DNA of 64,000 bases from Hymenolepis diminuta. Lineage: Eukaryota; Platyhelminthes; Cestoda; Cyclophyllidea; Hymenolepididae. The stretch is from positions 178,679 through 242,678 of the forward strand of contig CAADRB010000081.1 in NCBI GenBank assembly GCA_900708905.1. The letters are read 5' to 3'. Position 1 is the first letter of the stretch; every line of letters starts with the position of its first letter. A program made the translations under genes and the position numbers. Shown here piece after piece: positions 27,181-40,408 of this stretch. The notes under the pieces were generated by a model. The model ran no database searches. It saw only the letters and a list, made by a program, of their open reading frames with translations, and was not told the DNA's origin.

Positions 27181-28722
27181 CTTTTAAAACATGTATAAAA
27201 ATTATTTTCCCATTTTCATTATTAGTCCTTTTTCTTATTGTCCAAAATTACCGTGACGTTATTCGTGAAATACTCTGGGGGCGTATTTGGGGTTTTAAAA
27301 GATATTCCAAAGTGGTTAATGGAAAGCTTAGTAATCGCATTTAAAGTTTTTAATTTTATTAATAACCATAAAAAATCTGTTCTTTGTGACATGTTTTAAA
27401 AAATACATCACCCGTTTTATTGATCATGAAAATACAAAATAACTTTTGCAATTTTTAATCGAGGGAGAGCATACGGACCTATGAAATAGAAAAATCGAGA
27501 TGAATACTATCAGGATATCGAGAGTTTTATTAAATTTAAGTTCTGGAAGCGTTAGGCTTTCTCTTTCTCATAAAGAATATGCTCCGTAATATCCAGAGTC
27601 AAATTTTCATGACTTGATCCACAAGTTTCTGGATGGGTTCATGTGAGCAATATTCCCAACTTCCTGACCTGTTAATTTGACCGATCATGCCACTCTGATT
27701 CATTTTAATCTTTTTACCGCCGTAAGTCAGTAGACGAGACTAGAAAGTATATTTTAAACAAAATAGAGCTCATTAGGATTCACTGGAGGTGAACGCATGA
27801 CAAATTTCCTGTTTTATATAATTTTATACCAATGTGGCATTAATAAAATCTGAAAGATGGAGACTGTCAGATTTCATAAATTAAAAATGTATCATTTGGA
27901 TTCTCGGATTGGGAAGAGGCAAAAAGAGGACTCATTATTTCTGTGAAAGTTTTTAATGGTAGTTCTTTGCACTATGGTCGATATGATCTTCAATCCTTTG
28001 ACAGCTAAGCATTTATGTCAGTGTACTCCTACTCATATGTACAAAATAGTTAACAGACAATTGTTATGAAATGTCTTCAGGAAAAAATCTTTCTCTGAAA
28101 AATTCATTTTTACTATGATAGATACAAAACATGTCAGTCAAATTTTAATCTCAGCGCCATTTAACAATAGACACTAGCAGTAAACGCGCACTATTAAAAT
28201 CCATCCGTCTCCTTTAATGTCTATCTTTTTTAATAAAATACTCATTGTTTATACTTACTTAAATTGTTATTACTATTATCATTATTTTAAGTTATTTATA
28301 ATTTTAAATATTCTACTATCTTAATTATAACTGTGATCATGTGATTACGAGTAAGTAAATAATTTATTCAATGTGCACTGTGTCATTATACTAGAGTAAT
28401 GGAAAAATTTTAACGTTTCTGAATCAGTTTTATTGATGGGAAACCATCCAAATTGGAAAACAGCAAATGAATACGATAAAGAATAAACGAGAAATTCCAT
28501 TTTGGGACGTCCTAATACCCGCTCTACATAATTTGAGCCCTCGTTTTATTTGTGGGTTCATATCCATAACATTTGGATCTTGTTGATCGATTAATTCGAT
28601 TCAATAGCTTGGCAGGCCACTTCGATTATTTGTGTCTTTTTACGAACAAGGCCAAGTAGATAAGACCGACAACGATATTTCTTACATGGCATAATTCACT
28701 CCAGTTCACTCACTCCAAAGTC

Positions 28723-31700
28723 ATGTTTCCTTTCAGTCCCAAGATGCTGAATAAGCAAAGTGTGGATGTTTACGATCTTCTCTTTGAATATGTCCGCAAT
28801 CTTCCCCTTGCCAAAGAAGACCGAAAGCGCATCGATTTCGACCATATGGATGCTTCCTGGGTGATCGACAAAAAGTTCAAAGTCAGTAACATTAACTTAC
28901 GATATGAGCCACAAGGTGATATGGGTCGGCCACAAAATTGTGTTATCTTCTCATCTACCTTTGCCAATTCAACCTCTAGTGAACAGGTGAATAACCTGAG
29001 GACAGAGAAAAGAACAACTGCAACTTGTCGACTCCAACTCACAAAGTCCGTAACGCGAAATGGGAGTATTAATTTGCAGATTGCTCCACCGAATACCCTT
29101 ATTCAAGCTAATGGAGGCTTTTCGAAGGAAAAAGCTCTCACTTCTGAGAAGGAGGAAGTTTTGGAAGAGGAGATATGCTGGTCTTTGGATACTCAGGTGA
29201 GGATATTTTAAATTTATTATGATCATTCATTGAATTATATATCAAACTAAATTTTACTAATTTTAATGACATATCTTATTATTTAAATAAGTATTTTTAA
29301 AAAAAATTTTATATTTCTTTAATTAATTTAATTTTAAAAATTTTATGTTATCGATGGGGAAATTTTTCCACAACTTTTATAGAAACAGTATGGAATCTTT
29401 TTTTACCACACTTAAATAATAAGTTAGCGACTACTGTAATTAAAAATTCTTTGTTTATTTAGTTTGTATAATATTTACTCTATTTAGCATTTTTTTAATT
29501 AGGTAAGTTAAGTCCTTGACATCCCAGAAGGTCATTTTTATTCTTAATTTATTGCGATTTCCCACGGCAAAAGATGTAACTATTAGTAATGAAAAATAAT
29601 CTGAAAATTACAAAAAAAGTTTTAATAATTCAAATTGAAGCTGAATGGAGGCTAAAAGAAGAGAAGAGGATTTGGGAAGTGACAGAGGTCTAATTCCTTT
29701 CTATTCTCGTTTCAAAAAGATGACTCACATTTTTAGAAAAATTCGAACTCATGCTCCTGCTTCAAAGACCTAAACTGGAACTTTTATTTCTTTTAATTAT
29801 ATAATTCAATTAAAAGTTCATTTTACGTGCAATAATTTTAACCGTAGAGGAAATATCACTAAATAAATAATTTTACAAAACAGTGAATGAAATAGCTACT
29901 TTGATTCTAAAAAAGGCCATCTCTTTGGTATTAATAATATATTGAAATATTAGAAATTTAAAATTTAATTCCTCTCGATGGACATCCATTCAACTATACA
30001 GATCTATCATAGTATTTTGTTGTATTTAAAAACTTTTAAACAACAATTGAAATGATGTTTCCTTGAAACAGACGAGAATCCTCGATATTCCTATTTTTGA
30101 GGGGTTTATATAAATTCCTACTGTCTACAAGGAATCTTGAAATGCTGCAGCATATCTTATATATTCTGCTTTAACTCTGGCAAATTTTTTGAATAAAATT
30201 TTGAATAACGAATTTGTAAATATAACTCTAGTTATTGAGTTAAAAGTTTGAATAAATTATTTGTCTTATTTTTCGATCTTTAACTATTAATTCTCTAATG
30301 GACTGAATAATTCATATCAAGCTCTCCCTCTCTCTCCCTCTGTCTCTCTCTTTCCTAAACAAAAGAAAGCTTTTAACTGACTAATACCGCCGCATAACTA
30401 ACACCTTACTCATTTGCATTTTTCTGGTCGATTTAGAAGCAATTTAAACCCTCTCTCATTAGAAATTCACTCTCAGTAATCTCTTTTTTAATGTGTGACT
30501 TAATCAGAGGATTAGTTCTCGAGTTTTGGTAAATTTAACAAAGCCACTGCACCCTAATCGAGTCATACGTCATGCGAATTCATTCAGACATTGTCGTGCA
30601 AAGGTAAATGTCGCCACTGGTCAAAGTCTAAAAAGCGTCTTATTTGATTTCCAAGTTGGGTTATTAATACGCACCTCATGACAGGGTGAAATGAATGAGA
30701 ATTCGTGGCTATGTTGGAAAATAAATTTTGATTCTTTTATTTTTTCTGTCTCGAATTAAACCTGACGTGAGTTATTCAAGCGCTGCAGAACTATGAAACT
30801 TGTCCACTGATGTAATATGAATAGGCAAACTGTGGAAAATGCTACGGCTACAGGTGGAAGAGCGAAGAAGTAATATTACTTCCCCAATAATTTATCAAGT
30901 AAACAAAGAGAATCTCATCGAGAAATTATTTATTAAAGGTCAAACCGCCCCAAAATCGTTAGTAGGTTTATTAATTTATCTAGTCCAGCTTAACTGCAAG
31001 ACCATCGGGAGTAGGAGCTAATTAGACCTATTCGAATTTCAGGAATTAAATTCTCATCAAAATAAAATTAGTCTTTTTTTCCTTAAGTAAATATTTGTTG
31101 AATAAGGTTTCCCATTCATAGTTCCCATTTCCTTCTACAAAAAGCGACTAAGTTTCCAATTAGAAACTCCACTGAAATAGATCTGATGTGAAACATTGAA
31201 GTAAAGGTACTTTTCAATATTGTTTGATTTCCGCGCAGCTTAATTCGGGCGGCTTAAAATTGCCATAATCGCTCTATTTGATATTTTCATTATTTAAAAC
31301 TTCAATATTTCTTTATATTATGGAAAATAAATGAATGTTGATGTGCTCTCTCATCGGGACACATTTTTAAATCTTTCGTAGAAAGAACCTCTTTATTTCT
31401 CATATCAGATCAGTATTAACTAGCGTAGTGGGTAAATCCATCCTCTGATTATGTTTGGTGATTCCCGATTAATGGATATGTAAATCTGCAAATCTCGGTC
31501 ACATGTTGTAGATCTAAAATCTCTTTCTAAATTCCAGATTTGTGTATCAATTAGTTTGAAATTTGATTAAAGGAGATGTTTATCACAATCAAAAAAGACT
31601 TATGGATTGAAGGAAAACTTTGGTATTTGATGGAATTATTAAATTTCTCCTCAATTACGTGGAATTCTTCGATACAACCTTGTTCAAAATTGTATTTGAA

Positions 31701-34700
31701 CTAAGTACAGTCTTAAATATGTTTAATCCTTTTGTATCTGCAAGGAGACTATTCCATTCCTAAATTTTTGCTTAGTCATTTTATTTTAGTCCTTAATTAT
31801 AGGCCACACAGACGTAGCTTTTAATTATCCCTAAAGTAATCACTCTGAGGAAATTCTACGCACACTGCAGTTATTCACCATAAATTAGACTTCAGAAGAA
31901 TATACGCTATCATTTTTGCTGTCTTCACAAAGATTCTTTGAGGGGACTTGTCTTTACTTAAATGTCAACTTTGAATGGGACATTCTGTAACATAATTTAA
32001 CTGTCCATCTTCTACGTGAGGTACGAAGCAACTGGAAATTGGGTATATGAAGCCGTTGCTAATTATTACACCTGAGAAAAAGTGATTCCTTCAAAAGCGT
32101 ACAAGTATTGTTATCTTTTCTCCGAAATTAAAAGATCTGCACTCCACTTCTTTTACGCTAAATTCCTTTGAGGTCTGAGGTTGACTGTTTTAGTTTTGAC
32201 GATTCAGTTAAAGCAAAGGCTTCAATGTCGCCTTAATTGGCATATAACTTCGAATAGTGTATTTACTGCGGAAGAGGAGGGGAAGGCGGAATAATTGTGG
32301 CCATGGAAAGTGATAATTTCTTCTAAACCCCCTATATATTTGAGGACATCATGAACAGTTCGGACTCAATTTCGGAAAAGAGAGTAGGTGCATTGAGGTT
32401 TAGGTTTCATGCAAAAAGATCTACATTAATTTCTGTTTAATTAATCCAATATTTTGCAAACTAGTCCAGTTTCACCTAAAATGTTTAGCTGGTTGTAGCC
32501 TACATCCAGAATTTGGGTGTCTGGACTTCACCCATCTCATCTTCAGTATTACAGGATGGTTTATGTAAACTGCGATTCATCAAGCGCAAGTTTAATTCAG
32601 TAAAATTTCCAAACCCATTATGGTGTCTTGGCAGCACTAGACATGGGTAGAGAGGAGATACCATTTGGGCCACCTCTATGAGAAACTCGCATTATCTATT
32701 CCGTCACTTCAATTGTATCGCTGAAGAAGAACTGCTCGATTCTGATTTTTGCTCCATTCATGTAAATAATTATTCTATTCCAGTTTCTTTTTTCCTATTT
32801 TACATTTGCTCAGTATATTTTGGGAAATGTGTGTATTTAAGCCTTTCTTCATTTGCTTCAAAATTTGTCAGACACGCTGCTTTAACCAGTAAAACACACG
32901 GTCTTTCTCCCATTGGTTCATTTCCCTTCGTTATCTGTGGAAGGATACTATTTTTAGAAATTGCGTTAAGTTTAAAATCGTTAAATTCTGCTGAGCAGTT
33001 TTCTTCCATTAGCTAAAGTCCTTTCACAAGAAAAATGCCTAATGAACTCAAGAAACATAGTGCGATTTTGTGGATAGTACGGAGCTTTTTGTAAACAATA
33101 GTGAATCAAGTATCCTTTTCTATATTACCCTCCAATGTTACAACTTAAATTGTATCAATTTTCTTTTACTAAAGCTACTGCGATGGTCATGAATGCATTT
33201 GATCCACGCTATAGAAAGGTTTGCGTCGAACAGCACGATTCGGTTTAAAAAAGTGATCCTGCCTAATCTACCATTGACTATTAGAATCTCAGTTTCATCA
33301 AGGTCGAATGAATGACTTTGTTGGTCATTAAAAAACAGAAAAACTTGCTAGGTTTATTAGGCTTATATATATTTCATCTCGCATTTTAATAATCAAATTA
33401 GTAAATACTTAAAAATTATACGAATTTAATATTGAGGGAAAGGATTAAATTTCGTTACTATTTGAGTGCATTTGCACTGTAAATTGTTTATACTGGTAAC
33501 TTTCGGACATCAAGCTCCTTAACGTGTTTATGGAATAGAGCGGCATATGGTTCCGATTACCATATGGTATCTTGACTATTTAAGTATAAGTGAACAAACA
33601 AATCCACTTACTCATTGTTCATTATCTACTCAATTCAATTACTCTTCTATGGCCACATACATGTTTCATTATTTTAGCATATCTACATAGATTTAGCAAC
33701 TTTGATAGCGTGATTAAAACTGATGCCCCGGATTTAAACACAGAGAGCTCAAGTCGATTAAGGCGAAAGTCTATGTCACAAAATTTTAACTAGAAAGGGA
33801 GGAAGTTTCAATTTTCATAAAATCAGACCTTGATGGAAAGAAGGGACCTCAAGTAAAATTTTTTAATTTAATTGAGAGTGATTTAGTAAGTTCTATTTTG
33901 ATAACTTGATATACATTAATTTCTTCTCAAATAAGGGCTAATCAATGAGATGAGTTTTAGCTCGTGAAGGGTTGAAACCAGCGTTAGTTCTTTTACCCAG
34001 TCCGAATATCATTCTCTACCAAAGAAGGGGTTTGCGTTTATAACAAGCACTTTTGCTTATCTAAAGTGGCTAACATGTTTAATGAAGTTTCTTTTAAATT
34101 TTTTGTGCAAATTCTACAATTGTTCATAAGGGTAAAACATTAGAAGTTGATTTTTTTTAACTGAATTGAAGAAATGATCTTAATAATTTTAATCTTTTCC
34201 TTTCTGATGATTCGAACTTCTTAAAATGTTACACCCGAGTATTTATTTCAATTGTAACCTAAGAAAATCTGCAAATTGGTGTAGATTCAATTTTATGGAT
34301 AACGGAAATATGTACCATTCTCTAATTGGAAAACAAAAGTTATTTTCCAGAAGTTGATTAAAATATCACTTCACAGTCTGTGATCATTAAATGAAGTATT
34401 TTTTGCTTATTTGTATTACAAATTTCTAGCAATTGCTTAACGTTAAACTCTCTGTGACTAACATTTTATTGCAAAATTTGGCAAGTGGTATACTTGAAAA
34501 GGATTGGTTGAAATAACAATGCGCACTTGAAAGGCAGTTTAATTTACCAAGGCAACGGCAGATTATAGGCAATCAGGTCCGCTCTTATCGCTGATTGGTG
34601 CATTCCGTAATCAAACGTCTGCGCTCATTGGTTGCCATTTGAACAGTCCGTGTAGTATTCTCTTAAGTATGTAGCCATATTCGAGTAGGAATTGCGTAAC

Positions 34701-35477
34701 AGAAAGTACTTATTGATCCAATAAATCAGATAGTTCGTCAAACCTATGTCGTACTATATGACAGAAACCCTTTTATTTACCCAAAAAATTTGAATGAACT
34801 TGTTTGATTTATTGAGATAACCTTACATTTTATCATGTATTCTCTGTTAAACTTAATGAGTCTGTCGTTATTTTTATCTTTTATTAGTTGTTGATAGCAT
34901 GTGTAAATAATATTTCAGATTTATTTTCCATATACGCAAAAAATCCACATATTTAAATAATCAAATCGCAATCGTGTACTGACGAAATTTCAAGGAGAAG
35001 GTAACTGCAATCATTCGAACTAATCTACTTTTGAAAAAGCAAAGTCTGTATTAATTTCAACTTTGTCTTTCTTATTACTGGCCTAATGACCACATATTGT
35101 GAAATCGTCAGAAGTGAACGTTTTCAACAGGTTCTACTCATATGTTGTAAGTACAGTCTAATTTTCAATCTATCTAGGTTGCGGTTCAACCAGGTCACAG
35201 AACAAAGGCCGATTTGGTTATTACCGAAGGTAATTACAAGGGAAAATTCAAAATCGACACTTTGTTTGAGGGCATAATCTACATTAAGCCTCGCAGCAAG
35301 AAGAATAAACCCCTGCCATTCATAACCATCCAAAATTTTACCGATTTTTTGAAACCTGAGAAGGGCTTCCACCCAGTGCCGGACAAACCTGGAGCTGTTA
35401 TATTCACCAACGAAGGCATCTGTCAGTGCACCTATGGCATTGAACAACATGTCGAACTCAAAGAAGAATTACTTTAA
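28723..35477 (+). CDS. Aerolysin/ETX-MTX2-fold-like protein (about 250 aa, 2 exons)
   Basis: Coding exon 1 is 28723-29196 (GTGAGG donor after SLDTQ) and exon 2 is 35178-35477 (TATCTAG acceptor), phase 0, TAA stop. Two starts are possible. The ATG at 28723 gives 257 residues. The one at 28744 gives 250 and is preferred because TTTCCTTTCAG immediately before it looks like a 3' splice acceptor. No signal peptide or hydrophobic span is present. The N-terminal 60 residues are charged and helical in character (VYDLLFEYVRNLPL). The rest alternates polar beta-strand-like segments rich in Thr/Ser, with a GGF turn, then an acidic run, CWSLDTQ and a V-x-V-x-P-G-type turn. This order fits the membrane-insertion and following strands of the aerolysin/ETX-MTX2 superfamily. 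Assignment is by pattern only. Activity, target and whether it is secreted are unknown. It could be a housekeeping relative rather than a toxin. Confidence 0.55.
29197..35177 (+). other. 6-kb intron of the pore-former-like gene
   Basis: Long AT-rich intron. It contains a CT-rich simple stretch (30321-30354). Overlapping open frames on both strands lie at about 32678-33016, the minus one with protein-like words such as QITKGNEPMGERP but without support. A CCAAT-rich patch near 34580-34640 might be an internal promoter. No transposon protein is recognised. Confidence 0.5.
30321..30354. repeat. CT-rich simple repeat
   Basis: Imperfect (CT)n / CCCT run within the long intron. Simple-sequence DNA. 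Confidence 0.7.
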
Positions 35478-35486
35478 TTTTGATTG

Positions 35487-35492
35487 AATAAA
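35487..35492 (+). terminator. Poly(A) signal of pore-former-like gene
   Basis: AATAAA lies only ten bases after the stop codon, implying a very short 3' UTR. It supports the end of the gene model. Confidence 0.6.
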
Positions 35493-35499
35493 TAATTTT

Positions 35500-37265
35500 T
35501 CTGACTTATGTTTCATTATGTGATATTCCTCATGGTGAAACTTAGCGTGTATTAAGTAACTACTCCGTAGGGACTATTAATTTAAGATAGAGAAATCGGA
35601 TTAAGCTATAAGTCTTCCATATTTTACAAATTACATACCATAGAATAAAAAGAGACAAAAGATGGGTCGTGAATATTCGTATAGAGGGGCTGGGAGAGGA
35701 AGGGGATGAACAGAGAGGGGTCAAAGTGGGTAAGTTAGTGGACAGAGTAGTGAATCGAATACTGAATAAATAAATGAGATATTCTAAGCCAAATTTTGAA
35801 TAATTTTATGGCGGAAACGATTCGATAATCAGATAAAAGGAATTGTTTATAATGCGCAATTGCAGCTATTAATTATAAATGATGCGTTGTCTACTTTAAC
35901 CGATCTGGACAAGCATACAGCCGAAATAGCGCTTATGTCGTACAGCGCTTAATGTGTTTGAAGAAAAAACGATAACTAAATTGGCTGTCATTGTTTTAAT
36001 GGACTCAATACGAAGCATGTTCAACTTTAATACTGATGTTATTATATATAGGTTAATGAGTTCAGAGACAAAGTAAAGGTGAGATTTGAACCTTATCAAC
36101 TATCGTCACTACCTCCGGTGATCGCCTTAATCCAGGTTCGATGGAAGAAGGCTGATTAATTGTAGTTCTAAAAGGTCTATTCTTTACTTTATTAAGAAAT
36201 TGCTCCTGCTTTTATACAAATTACATGATAAGAATTCTTCGGCTACTTGATTGCCAGTAATATGGCGGTGCAATTACTTTGTTGTCAGGTCTTCATATAG
36301 AAGAGCAGTAATCCACATATCTAATTCCCCGGGGCACGAATTCCGTCCCCAGAATTAACTACGTTAACACAACTAGCGGGGATACCCCATCTTTGTACGA
36401 ATCGAAAGACTTATAATTGCCGTCACTTTCTGGCAGTTTAATTTTCAGTTAATGTTGCAATAGCTTCAATATTTCTCAATTTCTCCTATTTCCATTAATC
36501 GTTGGAGCACCTAACATGTATTACAAAGCCTTTAGTATTTATTTTTCAGTCTTAAAGAGTTTATTTACTACTATTATTATTTACGTGCCCACTAGATTTT
36601 GCTGAGCTACAATTGGTTCAGACCAAATGAGAGGGAGAAAACCGAAGTGGACTCACCCTAAGACTATACAATAATCTTTATAGGTCGACTGCACCAGATA
36701 TTGAAGGACATCTAGTGACTGGTGAGAGTATTTCTAGACTGACTGTTAAGAAGCCCAGACCTGCGTACATCCGCATATGGGTGAGACTAACTGCTCATTC
36801 TGAGACAATGAGCTGTCAACTTTGTTTTTCTCTGCTAATTTGCTACGGCTCCTACTCCCCCTAAGCCTACATAAGTGTGTGCCGTGGGCCGTCAGCGTCT
36901 GAAAGTTCGCATGTATGCATTAGGCATAACCCGAGGGGGTTAAATAAATAAAATGTTCGTTTAAAATTCTCACTTAATCTCTCCTCTGTCTTCGTTCACT
37001 TTGGGTCATTCTAATATTACGTAAAAAACAAGGCCGAAACTACACACTTTGATGTAATCTGGTAACGCGGACTATATTTGAGAAAAATCGAAACTCGTGT
37101 TTTGAGGCGTAAACCTTATTTTAATTTTCGAAAAAAAAACATTTTCTATTTAAAATGGCCAGTTTTCACGACAGGGACTACAAATTTTCTTCACGTTCTT
37201 AATGTTTTTGGTGATGGAAAATCTTTATAAATTTTTATTTTTAATATTTCCAATCGATACTATCC
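35500..37265. other. Intergenic DNA with a possible old repeat
   Basis: No gene is seen. A GC-richer tract at about 36590-36950 ends in TTAAATAAATAAA, like the 3' tail of a retroposon, but I found no second copy in the window to prove it. Confidence 0.35.
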
Positions 37266-37420
37266 CGGTGGTGGTTCGACTTCGGATTTCCTTGGCTAGG
37301 AGGTGACATCATTGAGCCCCCTGGTGAGAAATTCCATTTCTGACATACCCTGGGTGTGCACTAATGTATATCGAAACCGTGACAAACATGTTAATCACTG
37401 CGCCAACAGAGATTTAGTTA
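37266..37420 (-). repeat. Possible tRNA-derived SINE, degenerate
   Basis: Read on the minus strand, TGGCGCAGTGATTAA resembles a pol III A box. GGTTTCGATAT about 30 bases later resembles a B box with one inserted base. A body with TTTCTCACCAG follows, a word shared with 17040-17090. This is the layout of a tRNA-like SINE head, but it is weak and unverified. Confidence 0.25.
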
Positions 37421-37430
37421 ATTTACTTGG

Positions 37431-37758
37431 TGTTAGATGAAATGATAATTACTCTCTCTCGCTCGCAATATTTCCTCTATGAATAAAAATGTGATTTCTT
37501 TCTTTATTCTCCTACTAATAAAAGACACGTGATAATTGTACTTATTTGTCAATACTGATTGAGACGGAGTTCCGTTAATACACTCGTGTTGATTATAACG
37601 TGTCTTGTGATCTACCGTGGGCTACTGGCTTCCGTGTTAAATTGCCATATTACCGAGTTTTCTAGATTGTCGGCTCTGCGAGATTACTACCAGAACTCCT
37701 AGTTGGTTACGTTATAGTACTTGGTTTATCAGTTTTATAAGCACATATGTTTATTACA
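37431..37758 (+). repeat. LTR-like TG...CA repeat, copy 1
   Basis: A 328-bp unit beginning TGTTAGATGAAATG and ending TTATTACA. It is the reverse-complement match of 59525-59865. Shared words in the same order include CTATGAATAAAAA, TTTCTTTCTTTATT, AATAAAAGACAC, GATTGAGA, CGTTAATACAC, GTGTTGA, TGGCTTCCGTGTTAA, TTTTCTAGATTGT and TAGTTGGTTAC. TG/CA ends and the length suit a solo LTR. No internal coding region or clear target duplication is seen beside it. Confidence 0.55.
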
Positions 37759-37769
37759 GCTCTCTCTCT

Positions 37770-40320
37770 CACATTTCCGCTATTTCAACACTACTTTCGG
37801 TCTTATATTATTTGGAAGGGGCAGTAGCCTATTTACAATAATCTAAATCTTTACCTAAATAATGATGTCCAAAATGTTTTTTCTCCGTATTCCTCTACTG
37901 TGGTTCAGAGTCGTTAAAGTGTATTATCTTGATGACCTTAGTCAGTTAGAGACCGAGAAGTGGATCTCGATGCGAAGATTGCGTATGAGTTGTCCGTAAA
38001 CAAGGAAAGTCTAGGCCAATGCCTGACATGTTGAAAAATTTTCCAAAATTATGGATCATGCTAATGTGTCTAGGTGAGGTACTTCAGAGGAACGTAAACT
38101 TAGCCTAATCTTCTTCAGTCGACCTAAGTCAGGAAAAAGTCTGTCAGTTTTCGAGTGTAAGGGTTTAATCGTAAAGCAATCTAGTGGGTAACACTTGATC
38201 TGATATCCGTGATGGAATCAATATGTGATTATATTTGGTTTATTCTTTATCACCGTCGTGCCATTATTTATCCATTTGCACTAGGTACGACCTCGAATCA
38301 CATGCAGATAACAAGTTTGTGACTTCCAGATGTAGGAAGTTCTGGAATGCTAAAAGAATAATAAAAAATAGAGTAAGGTAAATTGGAGTGCATAACATAT
38401 TGATTTCCCGTAGCCATAAGTAGAGAAAATCTTAGATTTTATCTTGAGTGAACTCTAGCGAGCCTACAATGTTAAAAAACATATGAGCCAGTGTCATCAA
38501 TTTTAGCCGTTGAGGAAAATTATTCCGTAAATCCAAAGATGGGAATTGCGTCACCACCCATTCTTTTCAACTTCGTCAATTTCCTCTGTAATCGAACGAA
38601 TGTGAAGTGGATTATAAAATGTGAGACTAAGAAAATACAGATAAGCGCTAAATTCGCTCTTGAAAACCAACGTCTGCAACTTTCTATTACTAGACTCAAA
38701 ATTTAATCTTCAACTGAACGTTCTTAAAAATCTCAAAAAATGAAGTTGTAAGGTCAGCAGGAATCCTGCTGAATTCTCATTTTTGCAACTGAAAACTCTC
38801 AATTAAAATTTTTCTTCCTTTAGTACATGCTAGATTGAAGGTTATGTATTTCAGATTAGGAATATATCTTTTATACTAACTAATATTCCTTTTGACTAAA
38901 TAGGAGAAGACAAGTAGACCAAATGGAGTTTCCATGTTTCGTAAAATACCGTGTTAAGACGACCTTTAATGATAACTAATTCGAAAGAAAATTTCGAAAC
39001 ATACTGGCAACGATCAATGTGAGGTTTTACATTTGGAGCATTTTCGGCATGGTTTCATCAGTTCCACTGATTGCATAATAGAACACAGTGCTTGAGTTTA
39101 TTTCTGCTCTTTCTCTGTTTTCCTATGTGGAAGAATTTAATGGATCTCCTAATACCCGATAACTAACTACTAATATTAGGGTAATAGGGTTACCTAGTGA
39201 TAAAAAAGGCAAATTGTAAGCATTTCATTAAAAGAGATTGGGTCGATGTTATCAAATCGGTGTTCATATTATTCATTTCAAATTAAATTCAGGTACTGAT
39301 ACAATGAAATGTTGAAAATTTTGTGTTTCTGCGGAATATAGATTTCAGATCAGTTTCTCGTCCTCTGTATAAAATGTAAAATTTTTCATTTTTCTTGGAG
39401 AAGCGACCGAAGTTGAAACGTCAAAAAATCCTTGACGTAAGCACCTATACTTTCACCATATTTATTATAGACTGATAAATAATAATATTTCATATCGTAT
39501 TGCCACCTATTTATTTAACTAGTTATTATTATGTGATACTATGAAATTCTATCTCAGGGCTTCTGTAAACCTGTGTAAATTACTTTTACGCGTAACTCGC
39601 ATTTTCAAACGATGACTTCTAAAACTACATCGAAAATTTAAAACTTAAAATAAAATTAGATAGTCCGTATCCACTCTCTTAAAATGCCTTCATTTAAATG
39701 CTGAGGATAATAAATGGAGTAAAAATATTAGTAAGCAATAATCGACAAAAATAAAATCTCCTCGCTCTATAATTATTAATGTCGATATCTTTTTAAGGAT
39801 ATTTTGGTACCCAGTCTTTGTTGCAAGAGCCTTTCAATTTCTTTAGGCGGTTCTCGGCACTTTTGTATAATCATATTTTGATAGAGAACGAATGTTCGTT
39901 TTTATGTACCGATCGTTTTCTATCACCACATAAGTCGGAGTCCACATCAAATTGCAAGATAATGTACAAGCTATAATAACGTCAAATGCATATATTAATG
40001 TACATATGCTGCAGATATTTATTGAGTAATGGGAATGTGAAGAGGATTCTGGGGAAGAATGCGAGAGGCATGTAGACTAACAAAGTAAATAAGAGGGATA
40101 CAAAAAATTAAATGAATTATTTGTTTTAGATCTACTGAAAAATTCATTATGAAAATTGAGAAATAATAAAACAATTAGTAAATGGGAAACATTATTTTTC
40201 ATTAATAAATTAAAACAGTTTAAAAAATATAAATACATTTAATCAAATTTAATGTCAATGAGGACAGAGAACTTGACTTAAGGAAATTTTACAATGATAG
40301 TTTGTTATACTGTATTAAAT
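37770..40320. other. Intergenic DNA upstream of G3BP gene
   Basis: AT-rich with no supported gene. The short plus-strand frame at 38491-38706 has no recognisable features. Confidence 0.4.
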
Positions 40321-40408
40321 AGATTTTTGAACCAACCACACTTGATCTTTTGTATTATCGGTGTGATTTTGCTCTTTTTGCGTCGTATCGGGCTTTCATC
40401 ATTTTAAA

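Noticed and set aside
32678..33016. Overlapping frames on both strands in the 6-kb intron
   Set aside because: Some protein-like words but mutually antisense, no splice partners, and including them would break the host gene.
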